Assembly: GCF_000004825.1 (NCBI RefSeq)
Contig: NW_008805097.1
Span: forward strand, 372,001-436,000
Length of the DNA: 64,000 nucleotides
Source of the DNA: Heterostelium album PN500
Lineage: Eukaryota > Evosea > Eumycetozoa > Acytosteliales > Acytosteliaceae
Direction: 5' to 3'
Positions 23,079-33,384 of the stretch are shown here, piece by piece. Under the pieces are notes generated by a model. It was given only the letters and a program-made list of their open reading frames with translations, did not search any database and was not told the origin of the DNA. Position 1 is the stretch's first letter. Each line of letters starts with the position of its first letter. Both the position numbers and the translations under genes were made by a program.

Positions 23079-25574
23079 CTATGAATGTTTGTCATTCGCA
23101 AAAGATGGATGTGGGGGAGGAGGTGGCTGTAGTTGGTAGAGTGGCAAGTTATCGTGCCACGATTGGTCAATTTGGCCAGAGAGGTGTGTTTGAAAAGTTT
23201 GCCATTGTGGGTTGTGACTAAAGTCTATTGCTGTTGGAGGTATTGGGATCTCTGGCAATGGTGGATGATTTTCTTGATGGATGCCGCTGGTGTGGTTGTT
23301 ATTGTTGTTGTTGTTGTTGTGGTGGGCTGGTGGTGATGCAGTTCGTAGTTGTCCTCTACTGCTGCTGTTGTTGTTAGAGTGTCCAGCTATAGTGTTGAGT
23401 GAGTTTGTGCTATTGGATCTTGGGGGTGTCTTGGTTTTCTTGGCACGTTCGGATGAGCTGATTGGCGACGACCCGGTGGAGTTGTTCAGTGAGTGTTGTT
23501 GAGTTGGACTGAGCGATCCAACCTCACCAGAGATCGTCGGTGAAGAATAGGGACCTCTTCTTGTACTGTTTTGTCTGTTCAATGCATTGGCATTGTGTTT
23601 ACCATTGTTATGAGCGAAAAAGTCAACTGATCTTCCTTCGTAGTTGTTTCCATCTTTGGACTGTGCTGCCATCACTATGCAGAGACGCTTGGAGAGTTTG
23701 GCCAACTTTAATTCCAACTCGATTGCGGACAGTGGGATTTGTGCCATCGATGGATATCGGTAGACACGCACCGATTCCACCGAGAGACCTTGTGGATCGG
23801 GCTGAGGAAGTTGGCTACTGTGGTTGATTGGCAAGACAGGTGCTGGATTCTGTGAGGGTGGAGTTACCGAGATTGATACAGAGAACGGTGATACTGTGGA
23901 CGATGGATTGTTGATAATCAATGGTGAAATATTACTCTGTGATGGTGATTGAGTCGGTGATTGAGTTGGAGATGACAATGAGAAGGACGATGGCGATGGT
24001 GATGCAGTAGTCGAACTGTTGAGACCGTTGAGATTGTGGAAAGAGTTGCTTGAGGTGGTGGTTGGTGATGGTGATGATGCTGAAGAAGTAGTTGATTGTC
24101 CCATGTTGGATGACGGTGAAGGTTGGATTTGATTTGAGTTGTTGTTATTGTTATTGTTATTGTTGTTGTGGGTGGTTGTTGTGGTGGTGGACGTGGGTGA
24201 ACCAGGTGTGGTGGAACCGATGGATGGTGAGGAGGTGGCGGAGGAACTGGATGACGATCCTCTTCGACTGCCGTTGGCATTTTGGAGATCGAGAAGTGCA
24301 ACTTGAAGTCCGACTTTGGTGAGCTCTTGCTCGCTATGTACAATCATTTTTAGACGTTTTCCTTTGCCTTCGGTGACACGAATTTGATCTCCACTGTTGA
24401 TGACCATCCATGTGCCTTTGGAACCACGCGGTTTGTGATAGAGATCGATTTTGATTTGACCCTCGAAGCTATGTTGGAATGACGATGGAATTCCCACCAG
24501 TGAAGATGGCGAGATAGATCCATAGACTGGAAGGTGTGCCAGACGGTCACCAGGTAGAAGTTCGTGTGGTGTGTTTCCATCGGAACTGGGGTGGGCGAAT
24601 AGACCTAACTCTGGACCAGTTGGTTGTGTTGGTGGCAAATAATACATGGGTGCAGAGTGTGTTGGAATACCATATTGACCGAATCTGTTGGGTGACCATT
24701 GCGGTGAACTTGTCAATCGAGGGTTCAATTGAGTGGTTCCATCGAGTGGTGGAAATGAATTCATTCCCATTTGGAATCCTGGGGTTCTTGGATTAAAATA
24801 TACTCCAGCCATATTTGGTTGATGTTGAGGCTGATTTGGTTGTTGTAAAGAGGAAGAAGGGTGATCTTGAAGGTGTGAATGTTGTTGTTGTTGTTGTTGT
24901 GTTGATATTTGCTGTTGTTGTTGTTGTTGCTGTTGATTATTGTGGTGTCGGTGTAATTCTTCACTTGACAAACTTTCAGAATTTGTTAGTCTTGAATAAT
25001 ATGGGTCGTTTGATGGTTGTTGTTGTGGTTGTTGTGGGGTATTTATTTGTTGTTGTTGTTGTTGGTTTTGGTGATGGTGGTTTTGGTGATGGATTTGTTG
25101 ATAGACTTCTTGATATTTGTTGTTCATAAATTGATCATGGAGTGAGTTTGTAGACGAAGGAATTAAATAATGTTGAGTTTGTTGTTGTTGTTGTTGTTGT
25201 TGATTAATATGATGAGGTGATTGTGGTTGTTGGAATGTGTGTGTTGGTTCTGACTTTACAAGAATTGTTGGTAGTTGTGTTGAAATAGTTGGTTGTTCCT
25301 TATAGTTTTGATGTTGGTGTTGATGATGTGGAAGTTGTTGTTGTTGTTGTTGTTGTGGTAGATGTTGTGAGTTCGATACTCCCCTAGAAGGACTTGAAAA
25401 ATTAAATATCACATTAGTGTTAGTGTTACTATTTGAAGGTTGTTGTTGATGTTGTTGTTGTTGAGGATGATGATGAATTTGAATCTGTTGATGTGTTTGT
25501 TGTGGAGGGGGAGATAATGTGTTATTTTGAACACTGTGAAGTTGGTGATTATATGGAAAATTTCTTATATTCAT
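23079..25574 (-). CDS. large N/Q-rich nuclear regulator, possibly CudA-like
   Basis: A single open frame of 831 residues with no intron. Residues 1-250 are nearly all Gln, His and Asn. A conserved-looking core starts with FNPRTPGFQMGMNSFPPLDG near 257. It has a first folded block (GQIKIDLYHKPRGSKGTWMV, then INSGDQIRVTEGKGKRLKMI) around residues 370-430 and, after a long Ser/Thr/Asn linker, a second block (SAIELELKLAKLSKRLCIVM, then DGNNYEGRSVDFFAHNNGKH) around 620-665. The strand-rich blocks, ending in an FFAHNNGK-type strand, resemble split immunoglobulin-fold DNA-binding domains. CudA, a dictyostelid transcription factor distantly tied to STATs, is my best guess, from size, composition and the giant upstream region, but I cannot confirm it by alignment. 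It is almost certainly a regulator rather than an enzyme. Confidence 0.65.
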   Translation of the reverse strand: MNIRNFPYNHQLHSVQNNTLSPPPQQTHQQIQIHHHPQQQQHQQQPSNSNTNTNVIFNFSSPSRGVSNSQHLPQQQQQQQLPHHQHQHQNYKEQPTISTQLPTILVKSEPTHTFQQPQSPHHINQQQQQQQQTQHYLIPSSTNSLHDQFMNNKYQEVYQQIHHQNHHHQNQQQQQQINTPQQPQQQPSNDPYYSRLTNSESLSSEELHRHHNNQQQQQQQQQISTQQQQQQHSHLQDHPSSSLQQPNQPQHQPNMAGVYFNPRTPGFQMGMNSFPPLDGTTQLNPRLTSSPQWSPNRFGQYGIPTHSAPMYYLPPTQPTGPELGLFAHPSSDGNTPHELLPGDRLAHLPVYGSISPSSLVGIPSSFQHSFEGQIKIDLYHKPRGSKGTWMVINSGDQIRVTEGKGKRLKMIVHSEQELTKVGLQVALLDLQNANGSRRGSSSSSSATSSPSIGSTTPGSPTSTTTTTTHNNNNNNNNNNSNQIQPSPSSNMGQSTTSSASSPSPTTTSSNSFHNLNGLNSSTTASPSPSSFSLSSPTQSPTQSPSQSNISPLIINNPSSTVSPFSVSISVTPPSQNPAPVLPINHSSQLPQPDPQGLSVESVRVYRYPSMAQIPLSAIELELKLAKLSKRLCIVMAAQSKDGNNYEGRSVDFFAHNNGKHNANALNRQNSTRRGPYSSPTISGEVGSLSPTQQHSLNNSTGSSPISSSERAKKTKTPPRSNSTNSLNTIAGHSNNNSSSRGQLRTASPPAHHNNNNNNNNHTSGIHQENHPPLPEIPIPPTAIDFSHNPQWQTFQTHLSGQIDQSWHDNLPLYQLQPPPPPHPSFANDKHS

Positions 25575-25597
25575 TTTTGATTTTTGTTGTGAAGATT

Positions 25598-25629
<32 letters not shown>

Positions 25630-27255
25630 AAACAGTTGTGCAAAAGTTCCAGAAATGATTATATTGTTTTTGTTAATGAGGAAGATTGGAAAATCGAATA
25701 AAATTTCAATTTTTTTAACTTTGTGAGTTGTGTTTAATTAAGTAGGTTGGAAATATAGTAGTAGTTTTTATTTATTAGGATTTTGTTGATGGGTGCGTTT
25801 GGAAAATAAATAGTGTTGATGGTTGGAAAGAGGAGCTCAAAATAAATAAAATAATTTTACACAAAATAAATAATTGTGGATGGCTGGACGGAAGGACGAC
25901 CAAACACAAATTAATATTAAAAGTACAGTAATGATAGAAGCAAGATGGGTGAGCTCTATCACATAAATAGCATTGGGAGAAAGACCGATTGATTTGTGGG
26001 ATGAAGGTATTGTGTGGTTTTTTTTTATGTTTTGCTTTTAAAATAAATAAATAAATTAAATAAATAAATAAATAATGGATTGATTTGGAAATAAATAAAT
26101 AAATACTGGAGGGTGGATTTCTTTGGATTTTTAAGAAAGAGAGGGAGGAGTGTTTAAATTTGACAATATTAATTTGGTACAGTATCTGATAAGGATGGTT
26201 TAAACATTTTTTCTAATTCTTAAAGGGAAGAAAAGTAGTTTGATGATGATTTGTTTTTATTGGTTGGTTGCTAATTCAGATTGGAACACAATGGATTATT
26301 AATAAATTATTGGTGTTGTTGAATGGTTTCCAGATGAATGATGATGTTTAATAGATCAAGAGATTGGTTGGTTGTTTGTTTGATTATGTTGGATTAAATT
26401 TGGAATAGGTATTTTTGAAAAAAAAATGTGAAAATCCAGTGTGATATAAAAAAATAAATATTGGAAAACCGAGTGGTGGAGTCTGCTTGGTTGGAACAAA
26501 TACAAATCAAATTAACAATCCAAACAAACCAATCAACAAATTTGAAATATATATTTAAATGAAATAAATATTTAAGATTTAAATAATTAATTTAATTATA
26601 AAAAAAATATAATTATTATATTTATATAATTAATAATAATATTATTATTAATATTAGTAATAATATAAAAATATAAATTTGTTGAAAATAATAAATAATA
26701 GTAGTTGTCTCTTTGTGGTTGATTTGAATAAAAAGATTTGTTTGTTTTGTTTTGTTTGTTGTTTGGTTGCTAATTGAGATAGATAAATAACTGGAATATA
26801 AATGTGTACACTAATCAAATTAATAAACCAATATTGGTTTCTTGTCTCAAATTTAACACTCCTCTTATCTGTCTCTTTTTGATGATATATTATAAAAATA
26901 AACAAAATAATAAAAAAAAAAAGCAAACACAGCAAAACAAGTGAGCTAAAAGCAAGGTATAAAATAAAATATAAACAAAAAATCCTATCCTCTCCTTTTA
27001 TCACAATCCTGTCCACTAAATTCTTAGTCCACACCACTCCTCCTCCCGTTGATGATAATCCTTGGTGTTGGCTGTCTAGCGGGAGTGTTCTCTTTGCTTG
27101 AAATGATTGTATTACTATTAAAAAACAACATTTATATATAGACAAACACAATACAAATATAATTTATATATATTTGTTTTTTAAATTAATTATGGATGTA
27201 CCTACAACACAGACCATTCACACCAACTAAAGTGTATAATATAAAAGCACAATAT

Positions 27256-27274
27256 ACACACACACACACACACA
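27256..27274. repeat. (AC)n microsatellite
   Basis: Nineteen bases of alternating A and C inside the gene-free region, about 760 bases from the longer GT tract. Confidence 0.85.
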
Positions 27275-28034
27275 TATCTAGTTGGAAACGTATAACTACA
27301 GACAGACACTTTTACCTCTTATACCATCAACACTGCTGCCAACACTATTACTCTCATTTCACTTGTGTGACAATGTGATGTATCACTCGACAAAAACAAC
27401 TAATTAAACAAAGACTACAGAATAAACATGCTTTTACTCTATCATTTCATTTGAATAACTAGTAACACAATTAATAAATTAACGTTCACTCCTGGTAGTC
27501 AGTACTCCTGCCAAAACAATGTAATTGATATATATGTTTTCCCACCATAGTGAAATTGAGATGAGTGGTTGATGATATCACTGTGGGGGTTGAGCGAGTG
27601 GGATTATCATATAATTTAAAATATGGAGAGTGAGTGTGTGTGTTTATTTGTTGATAGTGTTGGTAATTGAAGAGGTTTGTTTTTCTTTTTTCTTTTTTTT
27701 TATATTCATTTTCTTTTTTGGAAAACAGACTCCAAATCACTTTTATATCACAATATGTATGTATTCTTGATTTTGTTTTGGAGTTAAGTCGACATTGGAT
27801 AAGTAAAAGTGTGCAAGTATTTAAGGAAGATGGTGAGTTGAATAATTTGATTTGTATGTGTAATAAATAAGAAATGAATCATATATTCTGTTAGCTTGGC
27901 CAGAGTGAATAATAGCATACAATAAATCAATCATTCACTCACCTATCATTCAATACTACTTTTAATGATTGTATGGAAATAAAGATGATATATTATAAGA
28001 GTGAAAGGTTGATGATGGTGATCATTTTGCTTCA

Positions 28035-28036
<2 letters not shown>

Positions 28037-28112
<76 letters not shown>
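28037..28112. repeat. (GT)38 microsatellite
   Basis: Seventy-six bases of uninterrupted GT, followed within 20 bases by a further GTTGTGTGTATGTGTGTG stretch. Long GT tracts can form Z-DNA and also match the degenerate G-box bound by dictyostelid G-box factor. Confidence 0.95.
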
Positions 28113-28114
<2 letters not shown>

Positions 28115-28321
28115 ATTAATGTTGTGTGTATGTGTGTGATGATAGAAACTGAAATAGTAACTTTTTATTCACTAACCACATGATGATGAAATTAATTATT
28201 TTTTTTTTCTGTTATTATAAATATATAAAATAACAATATACATTTGCAAGGTGACCTAAATTTTCAGTTGTATTAAATTTCGAAATCACACAGTGAATTT
28301 GGGTGAAGATTAATGTAGTTT

Positions 28322-28371
28322 CACTCACCAAAAGGTGAATTACACACTCTTGTGTGTTTGTTGGGTGAGTG
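28322..28371. other. nested dyad-symmetric hairpin
   Basis: Outer arms CACTCACC (28322-28329) and GGTGAGTG (28364-28371) are perfect complements. Inner arms ACACAC (28342-28347) and GTGTGT (28352-28357) enclose a TCTT loop. A further GGTGA lies in the left spacer. The arms also match G-box-like motifs on both strands. Confidence 0.6.
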
Positions 28372-31300
28372 ATATTAGATATATAAAACAGCTTATGAAA
28401 GCCTTCTTTTTGTTTTTATCTATTCGACCATTCTTTAGAACTAGTGACATACTATTGTGATATCTTTTGTATACCTTTAACTTGATTTTGCTATAATCAT
28501 TATGATTTATTATATTATGGTGTTTGGTGCATGTGGTTATGAAGAGTGGTAGTAAAATCATATAGAATCACAATTCAACACACATCATATCAATATAGTA
28601 GATGTATTGTTAAAAATTACGATAGTGATTTTATACAAGTGGATAATAGTGTTTGCCATTGGGATTTCAAATATAATGATGATAAAAATAACAGTGGACA
28701 GTGTGGGTGGTAGTGGTGTCTCTGGAAGATACTGAATGTATAAAACAAATATATTATTATAAAAAAGACAACAAAAACCATGTTGTTCGTCATCCATCTA
28801 TAATTAAGAGTGGTGTGGAATAACAACAATAAAAGTTGGGAATGTTTAAACAGTGGTGAATTCAACAATTATGATTGTTGAATACCATCATCAATAACAG
28901 AAATAATTCAATTGATGCTGAAGTGTCTGGTGAATTGATGTTATAAAATCCAATGATGATGTAGTATATAGGACTACCAAAAATAGATATTTGGAAAAAT
29001 CTGAACCTATATATATAAATTACAGAAGAAGAAGAAGAAGAGTGATATTCAGTTGAAATATCTCTTTCCAAAAATGTATTTCAATTCCATGAATTCCACA
29101 ACCAATATTTAAATAACACGGACTTTAATATGGGTGGAAAGATTGCTTCACTAGTAAGAACTCACTATAGGGATCATAGGAGATCATTGTTCTAGTGTTG
29201 AAGAGAAGCAATGTAATGATGTGTAATTTTTAACTACCAAATTACATGAAATATTATATAATTTGTACATTGTGAAAATATAAATAAATAAAATCAAACC
29301 ACACAATAAATGATATTTGCTATTGGTCAATGCTGTAACTGCTACTACTACTATTAAATCCAATCTACTAAATCTGCTTTTTACTAATTGTTCCAAACGC
29401 AATGTTTAAATTCTACGAAAATGAAATTGGGGGTTGTGTGTTTTAAATTGAGAGTTGACTATAGTTACCTTATTGTTTGTTTTGTTTTGCTTGCTACTAT
29501 TGCTTCTTTATAAATAATGGTTTTTGGATAAATAATATATGGCTGTTGTTGTTGTTATTATAATAATATGATTGGTGGCTGGAAGGATTAAGCTTGATTT
29601 AATATATATATTATAGAAAGATGGAGATCAATAAATAATAATAGGTAGGTTTTAACTTTGCTTGGGAAATTGAAATAATTTCACTATTTTAGAATGAACC
29701 TATCAATGTGATAATTCACACTACATTGGAAATTGTTTATAAAATGTAGAAAAAGAGAGAAACGATAGGGGTTAGTTTGATTTCAAAAAAAAATAATTTA
29801 TAAATCTTAATATTAAATTAAATTTAAAATAATGATTGTTTTTGATGAACAGAAATATCAATTTTAAATTTCAATTGAAATAAACAACAAAAACAACAAC
29901 TGATTGATTGTGTGATCTTCAAGCAACCATCTTTTGAATAAAATAGATATTTTTTTGACAAAACAAAAATAAAAACAAAATGAAAAAAAATGAAAGGTGC
30001 GGACTTTTTTTTTTTCAATTAAAAAATTTATAAAAAGAAAATCGTGTGTCTGGTGATTAGATTGTTGTGGTGTTAAATTTGAGGATGGTATTTAATTATG
30101 ATTGGTTGTTGAAAAGATTAACAAATGTTTTTTTGAAAAAAAAAAAACTTTTTTTATGATTATTTACTCTGTAGTAACTTGTGTCAATTAATTAGTAGTA
30201 TAATATTTTAAATGAAATGATAACTTTTGGATTTTGAAAAGGTTATTTAAAACATTGGCTTTGTAGTTTAAGTTTGGAGGTATGAGTTCTTACTTAACCT
30301 ATAATTCTTAAATTTTTTTTTAAAATAGTAAAATTGCAATTTTACACCACTCTTATACTACTACTCCTCCTTCTTTAATTGTACAATTATTTTATTGTGG
30401 TGTGAATAATGGTAACACATTCAAAAATCTTTCCAAATTATGTGTTTTTAAATAGAATTTTTATAAATTTGTGGTAATTGTGATTATTATATTGTGGTGG
30501 GGCATAAACACACTGCAGAATGGTTTCATGTCATTATGATGACCATAATAAAAAGAGATGAAGTATACAACAACAACAAACATTTTATAATGGTGAAGAA
30601 TGAGACCAAAACCCTTTTTTTTTAAAAAAAAAACAAAAAAAGAATAGATATCAAATTTGTTTGTTGTAGTGTTTATCATTTTTGTGTTACAATCTATTGA
30701 TATATATGCATAATAATAATAGTGTTGTGGTTTCTTCGTTTAAAAGACAAAAGGAACGATACCATTTCCATTGAAGTGTATAGACATTATTGGAGAATAA
30801 ATATGGAAAGTGATTTATCATCATGCAATCCTCAAATAAAAATATTTTCCTATTGCAAGTCAAATAACTATCCCTCCCATGATGTACATCTTGGGTGATC
30901 AAAATAACTGAAAAAAACAACATTCCATTGGAGATATCTGATACAGTGAAAATAGTGTACAAAAGATCACAACAATAGATATTCTTTTGGTAATGACAAA
31001 AAGAATTTCGATTCAATTAAATTTTAAAAGGTGAATATGAAAACAATGTAAGCTTTAAATATTATTGTTGTTTTATCATGATATTTTAAATTTATGATGA
31101 AAACGATTGCACAAGATATCTTATAATTAATAATAGCACCATATTGATTATATTATAATTCAGAATATATAAATTGAGTCGAATATATATAAATATAAAT
31201 ATATTCTCGGATAGGAAATGGTAATGTTTTTTTAAAAGTGGATAAAAATATAATCTATTTTAAATCTCAAAGATATTATCAAACTATTATTTATTGTGAC

Positions 31301-32445
31301 TGTTTGGTTTGTGATCTTAGGTCAGGATTAAAACAACTAATGTAAGACTATAATATAATTTGCCAGTCAAGATTGATAAAGGTGGGTGTTGTAGTTAGTT
31401 GGTCAGTTGGTGAAAATAAAATTATTGGTGGCAGATTGGTTTAGATGAAGGCGATCATATTAGATATATTTATTATAAGGACCACATCTATTCTAAAAAC
31501 AATAACCAATTTGGATTGGTATGGAGAAGTCGGTTGGAAATTTTTTTTATTATAGTTGGAAGTCCAGGACTGTGAAGGTGAATTAATTAGATATGTCCAA
31601 CAAATGAAACACAATATCAGGTTACAAAATAGTTCACCAGATGAATTTTATCATTTTTTTGGAGAATGATCAGGGGTGTGGATGGAATAACAAATGTGTA
31701 ACTGCAATGAAATGGATAACTCATATAAATAATTTGATACATTACCTAAAGTTGATACTAGTATCCAGAGTTACTTTTGAGCTAGTTGACTATAAGAAAC
31801 TCTGGTGTGACAAAATAATTTATATATATGATTATTATATATTTAAAGAATGATTAAATTTAATCTACTATTACAGGAATGAGTGAAGTAGGAAATAAAT
31901 GTAGATATGTACAGTTTTGTTGAAATAAATAAATAAATAAATAATAAAAAAATATCTTATCTACACTTTTCAAAAATGGAGTTTTTCTGATTTAAATTAA
32001 AAATGATGTTTTTTTTAGAACTTTTTTTTTTTAATTAAAAATGATTGTTGATGTGGGTGTCACAACAAGAAAGAGGAAGAAGTTTGGTTTATAAAAAGAT
32101 ATAAATAAATAAATAATATATATAATGAGTCTCTCTTTCTTTTTTTCTTTTTTTTTTTTTTTTCTTTTTTATTTATTATTACTATTATTTCTACTTTTAC
32201 TCTTCTTTAACTAACTAACTACTTTGAAATCTGTTTTTAAAATAGTCTTACAATTAAATATAACTACGATATACTCTCTTCTCTACACTTGTATAATAAT
32301 AAATAATAAATAATATAAAATAAAACACTTATTGATAACTTTAATCAATTGTTTGATTGATGGACATACACTTCTATTCTAATACACACAACCACTTCAA
32401 TTCCGTATGTTTTTAATTAATTGGAGAAAAAGTAGGAGTCATTAA

Positions 32446-32459
32446 GGGGACAGGTCCCC
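32446..32459. other. GC-rich palindrome followed by an A tract
   Basis: GGGGAC, AG, GTCCCC: six-base perfect arms with a two-base centre, in an otherwise AT-rich spacer, followed about 16 bases later by an A tract of about 20. It could be a protein-binding site or an RNA 3'-end hairpin. Undetermined. Confidence 0.5.
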
Positions 32460-33106
32460 ATGATTGTCAACAAGAAAAAAAAAAAAAAAAAAAAACATTA
32501 ATTAAATCATTAAGAAAACAGTTTGTGAAATATCTTTTTGCACTCATTCATAACACACAATATGATTGGCAATAATATCATGCAGTGAGGTATGTGTGTT
32601 TTTGATTTTTATCATTTTGGTTTTTATTGTTAAAAACTATTTTGTTGTTTTTTTTTTTGTTTTGGGATGTGGGTGGGAAGGCTTTTGATTTTTATTGAAA
32701 AAACACAACAATAATAAGAAATGAAAAAAAATATGCAAAACAAAAAAATAAAAATAAAAAAAAAAACTCTTCTCAGTTTCGAAAAGAGTGATTGTTATGG
32801 TCTGATAATCCAAACCTCAAAAAAAACCCTGATTGCATTCGGAATTGAAAAATATGATACCAAACAGTGTGGATTGGGGTTAGCCAAACCTCATTCTTTC
32901 ATTGTGAATCGGAACTTTTTTAGGTTGTTGTTTTTTTTATCATCCACCTCTTTGAAAAATTAATTAAATGTGTGTTCGATCATCACACTTATCTTTGAAA
33001 AACCTTTTCAAATCAAACACATGCCTTTTTGGTCAAAAACCAATTATCCCAATCAATATCGTACAAAACCACTTCTAAATCACAAATTGATTAATAACAG
33101 TGTGGT

Positions 33107-33123
33107 GGTGTAGGTCTTACACC
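33107..33123. other. hairpin within a G-box-like cluster
   Basis: GGTGTA (33107-33112), loop GGTCT, TACACC (33118-33123), inside TGTGGTGGTG ... CACCCACCCACC. Located about 260 bases beyond the acyl-CoA oxidase stop. Confidence 0.5.
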
Positions 33124-33384
33124 CACCCACCTCATCACCGTGTGATTGATCAAAGATAATAAGATATTTAGTTATTTAAAAACCGTTACACATTGATCAA
33201 AAAAGTGTAATAAATTAGATATTAAAAAATAAATATAAAAATTTTCCTTTTTGATCATTTTCAAAAAAAAAAAGCCCACAAATGGTACACATTTGTTCGA
33301 AGATGTTTTTTTTTTTTTTAATTAAATAGCTATTATTATTTATTTATATTATAAAACATTTTTGAGTTATTATCACTTCAAAAG

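Larger units (their letters stand above)
25575..33384. promoter_or_regulatory. 7.8 kb gene-free region upstream of the N/Q-rich regulator
   Basis: It lies 5' of the minus-strand N/Q-rich gene and 3' of the minus-strand acyl-CoA oxidase, so all of it is upstream of the regulator and no second promoter is needed. Spacers elsewhere in the window are mostly 0.1-1.1 kb. No frame in it has convincing protein character. It contains many TGGTTGG and GTGTGG/CACACC motifs of the G-box type, for example GTGGTGTGG on the minus strand near 27030, CACCCACCC at 33121-33129 and TGTGGTGGTG at 33101-33110. It also has a (GT)38 tract, a nested dyad hairpin and GC-rich palindromes listed separately. I see no tRNA, snRNA or repeat family. 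A role as an extended control region is inference. Confidence 0.5.

Noticed and set aside
26654-27151. Minus-strand 165-codon frame containing a GC-richer part with a CTCCCG/CGGGAG pairing
   Set aside because: Most of the frame is poly-Leu, Ile and Phe from AT-rich DNA. The GC part looks like a G-box-like control element (GTGGTGTGG) rather than an exon; no splice partner was found.
30687-31016. Minus-strand 109-codon frame in the gene-free region
   Set aside because: Composition rich in Tyr, Phe, Leu and Asn follows local base bias, with no conserved motif, splice partner or promoter.
32721-32963. Plus-strand 80-codon frame
   Set aside because: It begins in an A-rich lysine run and shows no recognisable domain; consistent with chance.
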